The notes under the pieces were generated by a model, which did not search any database, was not told where the DNA came from, and worked only from the letters and a program-made list of their open reading frames with translations. Of a stretch of 22,946 bases of DNA, positions 13,822 to 22,421 are shown one piece after another. The translations under genes were made by a program, and so were the position numbers. This DNA is from DASRSS01 sp035656335. GTDB taxonomy: Bacteria > Actinomycetota > Actinomycetes > Mycobacteriales > Jatrophihabitantaceae. The stretch covers positions 1 to 22,946 of the forward strand of contig DASRSS010000319.1 of assembly GCA_035656335.1 (NCBI GenBank), in the 5' to 3' direction. Position 1 is the first letter of the stretch. Each line of letters starts with the position of its first letter.

Positions 13822-15030
13822 TCAGGCCCCGTCCAGCACGGCCACGCCCGGCAGCGTCTTGCCCTCGAGGTACTCCAGCGACGCGCCGCCGCCGGTCGAG
13901 ATGTGCCCGAAGCCGTTCGCGTCCAAACCGAGTGCGCGCACCGCGGCCGCGGAGTCGCCGCCGCCGACCACCGACAGGCCGTCCACCGCGGCGACTGCCT
14001 CGGCCACGCCGCGCGTGCCGGCCGCGAACGGCGCCACCTCGAACACGCCCATCGGCCCGTTCCAGAAGACCGTCCGCGCCCTAGCGAGCACGTCGGCGAA
14101 CGCGCGCACCGACTCCGGTCCGATGTCCAGGCCCTTGCTGCCGGCCGGGATCCCGTCCGCCGCGACGACCTGCGTTGCGGCATCGTCGCTGATCTCGTCG
14201 GCCACGACGACGTCCGTCGGCAGGACGATCTTGTCGGCGGCGTCGCGCAGGAAGCCCTTGCACGCCTCGATCTGGTCGGCCTCGAGCAGCGAGTCGCCGA
14301 CCTCGTGTCCCTGCGCGGCGAGGAACGTGAAGCACATCCCACCGCCGACCAGCAGCTTGTCGACCTTCGGCAGCAGCGACTGGATCACCGCGAGCTTGTC
14401 GCTCACCTTCGAGCCGCCGAGCACGACCGCGTACGGCCGTTCGGCGTTGCCGGTGAGCCGCTGCAGCACCTCAAGCTCGTCGCGCACCAGGTCGCCGGTG
14501 TAGTGCGGCAGCAACGTCGCGACGTCGTACACCGAGGCGTGCTTGCGGTGCACGGCGCCGAACGCGTCCTCGACGAACGCGCCACCGTCGTCCTCGCCGC
14601 CGGTCAGCAGTGCTAGGCAGCGCGCGAACTCGGCGCGCTCGGCGTCGTCCTTGCTGGTCTCCCCCGCGTTGAAGCGGACGTTCTCCAGCAGCAGTAGCTG
14701 ACCGTCCTGCAGGCCGTCGGCCAGCAGCCGCGCGCTCTCACCCACCGTGTCGAGCGCGAACTCGACGGGACGGCCGAGCAGCTGCGCCAACCGGTCGGCG
14801 ACCGGACGCAGCGAGTACGCCGGGTCCGGCGCGCCCTTGGGCCGGCCCAGGTGCGCCGCGACGATCACCCGCGCGCCGTGGTCCAGCAGCTTGGTGAGCA
14901 CCGGCAGCGATGCCCGGATTCGCCCGTCGTCGGAGACCGCGCCGTCCTTGAGCGGGACGTTGAGGTCCGAGCGGACCAGGATCCGCCGCCCCACGACACC
15001 GTGCTTGATCAGGTCGTCGAGGGTTCGCAT
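13822..15030 (-). CDS. pgk: Phosphoglycerate kinase
   Basis: Pgk transfers the acyl phosphate of 1,3-bisphosphoglycerate to ADP. The 402-residue length is normal. Motifs in order are VRSDLNVPLKDG (19-30), the substrate-binding AAHLGRPKG (58-66), ENVRFNAGE, GGSKVSDKL, and the nucleotide-site WNGPMGVFE and GGGDSAAAV near the C-terminus. ATG at 15030 lies ten bases after gap, with AGGGG at 15037-15041 overlapping the gap stop. It forms gap-pgk-tpiA, the usual lower-glycolysis unit, on the - strand. Confidence 0.97.
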   Translation of the reverse strand: MRTLDDLIKHGVVGRRILVRSDLNVPLKDGAVSDDGRIRASLPVLTKLLDHGARVIVAAHLGRPKGAPDPAYSLRPVADRLAQLLGRPVEFALDTVGESARLLADGLQDGQLLLLENVRFNAGETSKDDAERAEFARCLALLTGGEDDGGAFVEDAFGAVHRKHASVYDVATLLPHYTGDLVRDELEVLQRLTGNAERPYAVVLGGSKVSDKLAVIQSLLPKVDKLLVGGGMCFTFLAAQGHEVGDSLLEADQIEACKGFLRDAADKIVLPTDVVVADEISDDAATQVVAADGIPAGSKGLDIGPESVRAFADVLARARTVFWNGPMGVFEVAPFAAGTRGVAEAVAAVDGLSVVGGGDSAAAVRALGLDANGFGHISTGGGASLEYLEGKTLPGVAVLDGA

Positions 15031-15040
15031 CGACGTTCCC

Positions 15041-16045
<1,005 letters not shown>

Positions 16046-16053
16046 TGCACTGA

Positions 16054-16059
16054 CTCCCT
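16054..16059 (-). promoter_or_regulatory. gap: Ribosome binding site that sets the gap start
   Basis: AGGGAG on the - strand, eight bases before GTG 16045. It decides against the 14-residue longer reading that would begin at 16087 inside the hairpin region. Confidence 0.7.
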
Positions 16060-16077
16060 GAAGCGAATCGTCACGAC

Positions 16078-16097
16078 GCGCCGCCACAGCGCGGCGC
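16078..16097. repeat. Perfect 7-bp hairpin between whiA and gap
   Basis: GCGCCGC (16078-16084) and GCGGCGC (16091-16097) are exact reverse complements around a six-base loop. Read from the - strand it is either a weak terminator for the uvrC-rapZ-yvcK-whiA transcript or a structure near the 5' end of the gap mRNA, given the TAGGGT box just upstream. No T run follows. Confidence 0.5.
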
Positions 16098-16108
16098 CCT
16101 CACCGCAA

Positions 16109-16114
16109 ACCCTA
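16109..16114 (-). promoter_or_regulatory. Possible -10 box for the gap operon
   Basis: TAGGGT on the - strand fits TANNNT and lies just past the whiA stop, about 64 bases before the gap start. No convincing -35 box is visible. A start around 16102 would put the hairpin at the very 5' end of the mRNA. Confidence 0.35.
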
Positions 16115-16119
16115 TCTGG

Positions 16120-17100
16120 TCAGGGAGCGAGCATTTCGGGGGTCACGGCGGACTCGGTGTCCGGGACACCCAGCTCGGCGGCGCGCTTGTCGGCCATCGC
16201 GAGCAGCCGGCGGATGCGGCCCGCGACCGCATCCTTGGTCATCACGGGGTCGGACAGCGCGCCCAGCTCCTCCAGCGACGCCTGCTTGTGCTCGAGGCGC
16301 AGCCGCCCGGCCTGCAGCAGGTGCTCGGGGGCGTCGTCGCCCAGAATCTCCAGGGCGCGCTCGACACGGGCACCCGCGGCAACTGCGGCGCGCGCCGAGC
16401 GGCGCAGGTTCGCGTCGTCGAAGTTGGCCAGCCGGTTCGCGGTCGCGCGCACCTCGCGGCGCATCCGGCGCTCCTCCCACGCCATCACGGACTCGTGGGC
16501 GCCGATCCGGGTGAGCAGCGCGCCGATCATGTCGCCGTCCCGGACGACCACGCGGTCGCTGCCGCGCACTTCGCGCGCCTTGGCCTGGACGCCGAGGCGC
16601 CGGCCGACGCCGACGAGCGCCAGCGCGGCTTCCGCGGACGGGCAGGTGATCTCGAGCGCGCACGCCCGGCCGGGTTCGGTGAGCGAGCCGTGCGCGAGGA
16701 AGGCTCCGCGCCAGGCGGCCTCGGCGTCGGCGACACCGCCGGCGACCACGTGGTGCGGCAGGCCCTTCACCGGGCGGCCGCGCAGGTCGACCAGGCCGGT
16801 CTGGCGGGCCAGGCCCTCACCGTCGCGGCTGACGCGGACCAGGTAGCGGCTGCCGCGGCGCAGCCCGCCGCCGGCGACGATCTGCACCTCGGACCCGTGG
16901 CCGAAGATCTCGGCGATCTCCTTGCGGAGCCGGCGCGCGACGGAACCGGTGTCCAGTTCCGCCTCGATGACGATGTGGCCGCCGATCAGGTGCAGCGCGC
17001 CCGCGAAGCGCAGCATGGTGGCCAGTTCGGCCTTGCGCGCCGTCATCCGCGAAACCGGGACCCGACTCAGCTCGTCCTTCACCGAGGCGGTCATCGCCAT
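16120..17100 (-). CDS. whiA: Sporulation/cell-division regulator WhiA
   Basis: WhiA is a DNA-binding protein related to LAGLIDADG homing endonucleases; in Streptomyces it acts with WhiB to control sporulation septation, and it is also present in non-sporulating species. The 326-residue product has the conserved start MTASVKDELSRVPVSR, RFAGALHLIGGHIVIEAELDT, a middle endonuclease-like region with WRGAFLAHGSLTEPG, and a C-terminal helix-turn-helix (about 275-310, SLEELGALSDPVMTKDAVAG). ATG at 17100 is favoured over ATG at 17094 by AAGGGG seven bases upstream. It overlaps yvcK by ten bases. Its place after rapZ and yvcK is the standard order. Confidence 0.96.
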   Translation of the reverse strand: MAMTASVKDELSRVPVSRMTARKAELATMLRFAGALHLIGGHIVIEAELDTGSVARRLRKEIAEIFGHGSEVQIVAGGGLRRGSRYLVRVSRDGEGLARQTGLVDLRGRPVKGLPHHVVAGGVADAEAAWRGAFLAHGSLTEPGRACALEITCPSAEAALALVGVGRRLGVQAKAREVRGSDRVVVRDGDMIGALLTRIGAHESVMAWEERRMRREVRATANRLANFDDANLRRSARAAVAAGARVERALEILGDDAPEHLLQAGRLRLEHKQASLEELGALSDPVMTKDAVAGRIRRLLAMADKRAAELGVPDTESAVTPEMLAP

Positions 17101-18074
17101 GCGTCTACCCCTTCGCGGTTCTCCGGCTCAACCAGAACTCGGCCGATGGCCTGACTGAGCCGAACCGGATCGTGCCGTTCCGCGCTGTCGTTCGCGGCGA
17201 GAGACGACACTACGAGACGCGCGCCGATCGCGCGCGCGTAGCCTGCCAGTTCCTTGCGATCGAGCACGGCGTGCTCATCGGCGATCACGCTGTCGATCTG
17301 TAGGCCGCCGTACGGTTCGGCGTGCGTGAGCAGGATGCGCAACAGGTCCGCCGGCGAGTAGTCGTCCGTCTCGCCCGCCTGCGGAACGAGGTTCAGCACG
17401 ACCACCACGCGCGCGCTCGTCGTCGCGAGGGCCCGCCCGAGTTCGCGCAGCAGCAGGTGCGGCAGCACGCTGGTGAACCACGAACCCGGCCCGAGCACGA
17501 CCAGGTCGGCGTCGCGCACCGCGTCGACCGCGGCGGCGCACGCCGGCGAGCCGGGCGAGCGCAGTCGCACCGACCGGACGCGTCCGGGCGTCGCGGCGAT
17601 CGACGACTGCCCGCGGATCTCGCGCAGCCGGTTCGGGTCCTCGGGGTCGAACCGGTCCGCCTCGGCCACGAGGTCGAGCGCGGCCGGGCTCATCGGCAGG
17701 ACGCGTCCGACGGCGCCGACGAGTTCGCCGACGGCGGCGAGCGCGGTGATCGGGTCGTCGCCGCGGTCGAGCATGCCGGTGAGCAGCAGGTTGCCGACCG
17801 GGTGCCCGGCGAGCACGCCGCTGCCCCCGAGCCGGTACTGCAGCAGGTCGGCCCACTGCCGGTGCTGCGGCTCGTCACCGGCCAGCGCGGCCAGCGCCAT
17901 GCGCAGGTCGCCGGGCGGAAGGACGTTGAGTTCGCGCCGGATCCGTCCGGACGACCCGCCGTCGTCGGCGACGGTGACCACCGCGGTCAGGTCCGCCGTG
18001 AGCAGCCGCAGCGCGGACAGCGAGGCGTGCAGGCCGTGCCCGCCGCCGAGGGCTACTGCCTTGAGCTCATTCAC
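17091..18074 (-). CDS. yvcK: YvcK/CofD-like gluconeogenesis factor (CuvA type)
   Basis: A 327-residue cytosolic protein of the UPF0052/CofD-like family, needed in Bacillus for growth on gluconeogenic carbon and for normal cell wall, and in mycobacteria linked to cell-wall growth (CuvA). It begins with the nucleotide-sugar-binding loop ALGGGHG (8-14) and has TVADDGGSSGRIRRE (34-48), PPGDLRMAL, and the later LGPGSWFTSVLPHLL and a DEHAVLDRKE stretch. GTG at 18074 puts the glycine loop right at the N-terminus as in relatives and overlaps the rapZ stop by eight bases. The frame is open 12 codons further but that lies inside rapZ. The exact biochemical role is still debated. Confidence 0.94.
   Translation of the reverse strand: MNELKAVALGGGHGLHASLSALRLLTADLTAVVTVADDGGSSGRIRRELNVLPPGDLRMALAALAGDEPQHRQWADLLQYRLGGSGVLAGHPVGNLLLTGMLDRGDDPITALAAVGELVGAVGRVLPMSPAALDLVAEADRFDPEDPNRLREIRGQSSIAATPGRVRSVRLRSPGSPACAAAVDAVRDADLVVLGPGSWFTSVLPHLLLRELGRALATTSARVVVVLNLVPQAGETDDYSPADLLRILLTHAEPYGGLQIDSVIADEHAVLDRKELAGYARAIGARLVVSSLAANDSAERHDPVRLSQAIGRVLVEPENREGVDAWR
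17108..17113 (-). promoter_or_regulatory. whiA: Ribosome binding site that sets the whiA start
   Basis: AAGGGG on the - strand, inside the 3' end of yvcK, seven bases before ATG 17100 and thirteen before ATG 17094. The spacing favours the first ATG even though the second would give the common ATGA overlap. Confidence 0.65.
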
Positions 18075-18966
18075 GGCCCAGGTCCCGGTGGGTGACGGTG
18101 GCGCGAACACCCGATGCGGTAAGGCGATCGGCCAGCTGCTGACTCATCACCACCGAGCGGTGCTTGCCGCCGGTGCAGCCGACGGCCAGGGTCAGGTAGC
18201 GCTTGCTCTCGCGGCGGTAACCCGCGCCGATCACCTCCAGCACGGCCGTGTACCGGTCCAGGAACGTGGTCGCGTCGTGCTGCCCGAGCACGTAGTCGAT
18301 CACCTCCTGGTCGCGGCCGGTGAGGTCGCGCAGCTCGGGGATCCAGTACGGGTTGGGCAGGAAGCGGACGTCCACGACGAGATCGGCATCGACCGGCACG
18401 CCGTACTTGTACCCGAAAGAGACCACCGTCGCGCGCAGATCCGGGCGGCCGTCCCCATCCGGGCCGCCGAGGAACGTCGACTCGATCGCGTGCCGCAGCT
18501 CGTGCACCGAGCGGCCGCTGGTGTCCAGCACGAGATCGGCCTCCTCGCGCAGGCCGGCCAGCAGCTCGCGCTCCGCGGCGATGCCGTCGATCAACCGGCC
18601 GCTGCCCTGCAGCGGGTGCTCGCGCCGCACGTTCTCGAAGCGCCGGACGAGCACGTCGTCGGCCGCCTCGAGGAACAGCACGCGCGGGCGGATGCCGCGG
18701 TTGGTCAGGTCGCGGATCACGCCGCGCAGGTCGGACGAGAACGCCCGGCCGCGCACGTCCATCACGACCGCGAGCCGGGTGACCGTGCCCCGCGTGCGGC
18801 TACCGAGCTCGACCAGCGTGGCGATCAGCTCCGGCGGCAGGTTGTCGACGACGAAGTAGCCGAGGTCCTCGAAGCACTTCGCGGCGGTGCTGCGGCCGGC
18901 GCCGGACAGCCCGGTGACGACGACGGTCTCCAGCGCACCCTGTGCCACCTTCTCGGCAGCGGTCAC
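18067..18966 (-). CDS. rapZ: RapZ family nucleotide-binding protein (RNase adapter type)
   Basis: RapZ-type protein (YvcJ/UPF0042), a P-loop protein that in E. coli guides RNase E to a small RNA controlling glucosamine-6-phosphate synthase; its role in actinobacteria is not settled. The 299-residue product has a Walker A-like GLSGAGRST (19-27) with Arg at position 25 where Lys is usual, DLGYFVVDNLPPELI, a Walker B-like RVLFLEA, and the C-terminal domain with SFGYKYGVPVDADLVVDVRF and GCTGGKHRSV. GTG at 18966 overlaps the uvrC stop as GTGA and has GGGGAGG at 18974-18980, seven bases upstream. It sits between uvrC and yvcK, the usual order. Confidence 0.95.
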   Translation of the reverse strand: MTAAEKVAQGALETVVVTGLSGAGRSTAAKCFEDLGYFVVDNLPPELIATLVELGSRTRGTVTRLAVVMDVRGRAFSSDLRGVIRDLTNRGIRPRVLFLEAADDVLVRRFENVRREHPLQGSGRLIDGIAAERELLAGLREEADLVLDTSGRSVHELRHAIESTFLGGPDGDGRPDLRATVVSFGYKYGVPVDADLVVDVRFLPNPYWIPELRDLTGRDQEVIDYVLGQHDATTFLDRYTAVLEVIGAGYRRESKRYLTLAVGCTGGKHRSVVMSQQLADRLTASGVRATVTHRDLGRE

Positions 18967-20939
18967 TCCCGCACCTCCCCAGGTTCCTGCTGAGCATCAT
19001 TGCGTACCGGGGGCGGGTTGATCGCGGCGACGATCGCGGCGGCGGTCTGCGGGCCGATACCGGGAACCTCGGTGATCTCCTCGACGGACGCCGCGCGCAG
19101 CCGCTTGAGCGAACCGAACCGCGCCAGCAGCGCCTTGCGCCGTGTGGCGCCGAGCCCCGGGATGTTGTCGAGCGCCGACACGGTCATCGCCTTCGACCGC
19201 TTCTGCCGGTGGTACGTGATCGCGAACCGGTGCGCCTCGTCGCGGACCCGCTGCAGCAGGTACAGCCCCTCGGACGTGCGCGGCAGGATCGTCGGGTAGT
19301 CGTCGCCGGGCAGCCACACCTCCTCGAGCCGTTTGGCCAGGCCGACCAGCGCGACGTCGTCGATGCCGAGCTCGGCCAGCGCCGCCGACGCGGCCGCGAC
19401 CTGGGGCGCGCCGCCGTCGACCACGACGAGGTTGGGCGGGTAGGCGAACTTCTTCGGCCGGCCGGTCAGTTCGTCGATGCCGGGACGGGCGTCGGCCTCC
19501 GGCTCGGTGTCCGAGTCCGCGCCGCGCTCGACCTGTTCGTCCAGATACCGGGCGAAGCGTCGGCGGATCACCTCGGCGATCCAGGTGACGTCGCCGGTGC
19601 CCTCGCCGACCGTGCGCATGGCGAACCGGCGGTACTCGCTCTTGCGCGGCAGGCCGTCCTCGAACACCACCATGCTGGCAACCACGTTCGTGCCCTGCAC
19701 GTGGCTGATGTCGAAGCACTCGATGCGCAGCGGCGCGGTCGGTAGCGCGAGCGCGTCCTGCAGTTCGCCGAGCGCGCGCGAGCGGGCGGTGAGGTCCGAG
19801 GCGCGCTTGAGCTTGTGCTGGGTCAGGGCCTGCGCGGCGTTGCGGGCAACCGTCTCGGCCAGCGCCCGCTTGTCACCGCGCTGCGGCACGCGCAGCTGCA
19901 CGCGCGCGCCGCGCCGGTCGCTGAGCCATTCGGCGAGCGCCTCGGCGTCCTCCGGCAGCGCGGGGACGAGCACCTCGCGCGGGATGCCGGTGCCCTCGTC
20001 GGTCTCCGAACCGTAGAACTGCGTGACGAACTGCTCCACCAGGTCGCCGGTGGACGTGTCGTCGAGCTTGTCGACGACCCAGCCGCGCTGCCCGCGCACG
20101 CGGCCACCGCGCACGTGGAACACCTGCACGGCCGCCTCGAGCTCGTCCTCGGCGAACGCGACCACGTCGGCGTCGGTGCCGTCGCCGAACACCACCGCCT
20201 GCTTCTCCATCGCCCGCCGCAGCGCCTCGATGTCGTCGCGCAGCCGCGCGGCCAGCTCGAACTCCAGGCGCTCGCTGGCCTCGGCCATCCGCCGCTCGAG
20301 CCGGCGGATCATGGTGTCGGTCTTGCCGGCCATGAAGTCGCAGAAGTCCTCGACGATCTCGCGGTGCTCCTCCGCGCTCACCCGGCCGACGCACGGGGCG
20401 CTGCACTTGCCGATGTAGCCGAGCAGGCACGGCCGGCCGATCTGCTGCGCGCGCTTGAACACGCCGCCGCTGCACGTCCGCGCGGGGAACACGCGCAGCA
20501 GCAGGTCGAGCGTCTCGCGGATCGCCCACGCGTGCGAGTACGGGCCGAAGTAGCGCACGCCCTTGCGCTTCGGGCCGCGCATCACCTGCAGCCGCGGGAA
20601 CTCCTCGTACAGCGTCACGGCCAGCGACGGGTAGGACTTGTCGTCGCGGTAGCGGACGTTGAAGCGCGGGTCGAACTCCTTGATCCAGGTGTACTCGAGC
20701 TGCAGCGCCTCGACCTCGGTGCGCACGACCGTCCACTCGACGCTCGCCGCCGTCGTCACCATCTGCCTGGTGCGCGGGTGCAGCGCCGAGACGTCCGCGA
20801 AGTACGAGTTCAGCCGCTGGCGCAGGCTCTTGGCCTTGCCGACGTAGATCACGCGGCGCCGCTCGTCGCGGAACTTGTAGACCCCCGGCTCCAGCGGGAT
20901 CGTGCCCGGTGCTGGACGGTAGGTGGCGGGGTCGGGCAC
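18963..20939 (-). CDS. uvrC: Excinuclease ABC subunit UvrC
   Basis: UvrC makes both cuts around a UvrB-marked lesion in nucleotide excision repair. The 658-residue product has the N-terminal GIY-YIG nuclease (PGVYKFRD from 18, VIYVGKAKSLRQRL from 30), the YFGPYSHAW region with the Cys cluster CLLGYIGKCSAPC, a UVR helix pair that binds UvrB (about 205-240), the RNase H-like nuclease with FDISHVQGTN and VVDGGAPQV, and two helix-hairpin-helix motifs at the end (NIPGLGATRRKALL, EVPGIGPQTAAAI). GTG at 20939 lies seven bases after a TAGGCT box and has no ribosome site, which suggests a leaderless mRNA; the longer open frame to 21017 runs into the MFS gene and is not favoured. Confidence 0.96.
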   Translation of the reverse strand: MPDPATYRPAPGTIPLEPGVYKFRDERRRVIYVGKAKSLRQRLNSYFADVSALHPRTRQMVTTAASVEWTVVRTEVEALQLEYTWIKEFDPRFNVRYRDDKSYPSLAVTLYEEFPRLQVMRGPKRKGVRYFGPYSHAWAIRETLDLLLRVFPARTCSGGVFKRAQQIGRPCLLGYIGKCSAPCVGRVSAEEHREIVEDFCDFMAGKTDTMIRRLERRMAEASERLEFELAARLRDDIEALRRAMEKQAVVFGDGTDADVVAFAEDELEAAVQVFHVRGGRVRGQRGWVVDKLDDTSTGDLVEQFVTQFYGSETDEGTGIPREVLVPALPEDAEALAEWLSDRRGARVQLRVPQRGDKRALAETVARNAAQALTQHKLKRASDLTARSRALGELQDALALPTAPLRIECFDISHVQGTNVVASMVVFEDGLPRKSEYRRFAMRTVGEGTGDVTWIAEVIRRRFARYLDEQVERGADSDTEPEADARPGIDELTGRPKKFAYPPNLVVVDGGAPQVAAASAALAELGIDDVALVGLAKRLEEVWLPGDDYPTILPRTSEGLYLLQRVRDEAHRFAITYHRQKRSKAMTVSALDNIPGLGATRRKALLARFGSLKRLRAASVEEITEVPGIGPQTAAAIVAAINPPPVRNDAQQEPGEVRE

Positions 20940-20946
20940 GCCGTCG

Positions 20947-20952
20947 AGCCTA
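20947..20952 (-). promoter_or_regulatory. Probable -10 box of a leaderless uvrC transcript
   Basis: On the - strand TAGGCT lies seven bases before the uvrC GTG and directly after the MFS stop. The ten bases TGACTAGGCT are identical to those before tkt. The spacing fits transcription starting at the start codon. It would separate uvrC-rapZ-yvcK-whiA from the MFS gene upstream. Confidence 0.45.
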
Positions 20953-20953
20953 G

Positions 20954-22357
20954 TCAGCGGTCCTGACGCGGCACGTGCGCGATGCCGGTCATCGCCACCG
21001 CGAACGCGGCCAGCCAAAGCACCGCGCCGGCAATCGCCAGGGCGTGCACCGCGGAGACGAATCCCCCGGCGTCAGCGGGCGATCCGGCCACCGCGCCGAA
21101 CAGCGCGACCCCGGTGGCCGTGCCCACCTGCCGCGCCGTGTTCGAGACGCCGGTGGCCAGCCCGGACCGATCGGCGGGCGTGGCCTGGACGGCGGCCGCC
21201 ACGACGGAGGCAGTGACCAGGCCGGCGCCGCAGCCGAGCACGGCGAACCCGGCCAGCAGCCAGCCCGTGCCGCCGTCGACCCGCACGCCCAGCAGCAGCG
21301 CGGCACCGGCCGACGCCAGCAGGCAGCCGAGCGAGATCGCCGAGCGCGGACCGCGCAGTGCGGTGAGCCGTCCGGACACCGGGGCGAGCAGCACCAGGGG
21401 CACCGCCAGCGGCAGCACGTACAGCCCGGCGACCAGCGCGGACCGCCCGAGCACGTCCTGCAGGTACAGCATGAGCACGAACAGCAGCCCGTTGAAGACC
21501 AGGTTCATCGTCAGCGCGACCGCGTTGGGGCTGACGAAACGCGGCCGGCGCAGCAGGTCCAGCGGCAGGATCGGCTGGTCGGCCGCGCGCTCGAAGCGGA
21601 ATGCGGCGAACCCGGCCGCGCCGGTCACCGCGGCGGACGCCGCCACGACCGGCACCCCGACGCCCCGGCCCACCTGGATGATCGTGAACACCAACCCGGC
21701 CAGGGCCACGACCGAGGCCACCAGCCCGCCGACGTCGAACCGTCCGCCGACGCGTCCACGCGCGGTGGGCACCACCCGGCGGGCGGCCAGGACGGTGCCC
21801 AGCACCAGCGGGACGTTGATCCAGAACACCAGCCGCCAGCTCACCGTCGCCACCAGCACGCCGCCGAGCAGCGGGCCGGCCGGCAGCGCCAGCGACGACA
21901 CGGCCGCCCAGATCCCCAGCGCCCGCGACTGCTCGCGGCGCTCGGGGAACACGTCGGCGATCACCGCCATCGTGGTCGGCAGCAGCAGCGCGCCGCCGAG
22001 CCCCTGCACCGCACGCGCGGCGACCAGCACGCCGGCGGACGGCGCCGCGGCACAGCCCACGGAGGCGAGGCCGAACACGGCGAAGCCGGCCAGCAGCACG
22101 CGCCGGTGCCCGACGCGGTCACCGATCGTGCCCCCGGCGAGCAGCAGCCCGGCGATCACGACCGCGTAGCCGTCCACCACCCACTGCAACTGCGGCACAC
22201 CGGCGTGCAGGCCGTGCCCGATCGCGGGCAGCGCCACGTTCACGATCGTCACGTCGAGCAGCACCAGGAACATCCCGGCGCACATCACGGCCAGGACGGC
22301 TCCTCGCCGGACGTGCGTGTTCCGGGACGGGTCCCGGCCCGTCGACAGCGTCTGCAT
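20954..22357 (-). CDS. DHA2-type MFS drug exporter
   Basis: A 467-residue proton-driven exporter with about 14 membrane helices. The first helix carries LDVTIVNVALP (34-44), the DHA2 signature; GDRVGHRR (79-86) is MFS motif A, ARAVQGLGGALLLPT follows, and LPAGPLLGGVL is the antiporter motif C. It resembles EmrB/QacA-like multidrug exporters; the compound exported is unknown. ATG at 22357 gives a normal short N-terminus; the open frame to 22465 would run across the operator into the ArsR gene. An AACGAT box lies six bases before the ATG, so the mRNA may be leaderless. It is divergent from the ArsR gene with a shared 64-base control region, which suggests repression by that regulator. Confidence 0.93.
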   Translation of the reverse strand: MQTLSTGRDPSRNTHVRRGAVLAVMCAGMFLVLLDVTIVNVALPAIGHGLHAGVPQLQWVVDGYAVVIAGLLLAGGTIGDRVGHRRVLLAGFAVFGLASVGCAAAPSAGVLVAARAVQGLGGALLLPTTMAVIADVFPERREQSRALGIWAAVSSLALPAGPLLGGVLVATVSWRLVFWINVPLVLGTVLAARRVVPTARGRVGGRFDVGGLVASVVALAGLVFTIIQVGRGVGVPVVAASAAVTGAAGFAAFRFERAADQPILPLDLLRRPRFVSPNAVALTMNLVFNGLLFVLMLYLQDVLGRSALVAGLYVLPLAVPLVLLAPVSGRLTALRGPRSAISLGCLLASAGAALLLGVRVDGGTGWLLAGFAVLGCGAGLVTASVVAAAVQATPADRSGLATGVSNTARQVGTATGVALFGAVAGSPADAGGFVSAVHALAIAGAVLWLAAFAVAMTGIAHVPRQDR

Positions 22358-22378
22358 CTGTTCATCGTTCCCACCGGA

Positions 22379-22400
22379 CGCTTCGGCGGGCGCCGAAGCG
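22379..22400. promoter_or_regulatory. Probable ArsR operator: perfect 9-bp inverted repeat
   Basis: CGCTTCGGC (22379-22387) and GCCGAAGCG (22392-22400) are exact reverse complements with four bases between. The centre, 22389.5, is exactly midway between the MFS start (22357) and the ArsR start (22422). Both expected -35 regions would fall on it, so one bound dimer could block both promoters. A small hairpin without a regulator is the alternative. Confidence 0.7.
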
Positions 22401-22421
22401 AGCCGGGGGCATCCTGGAACC

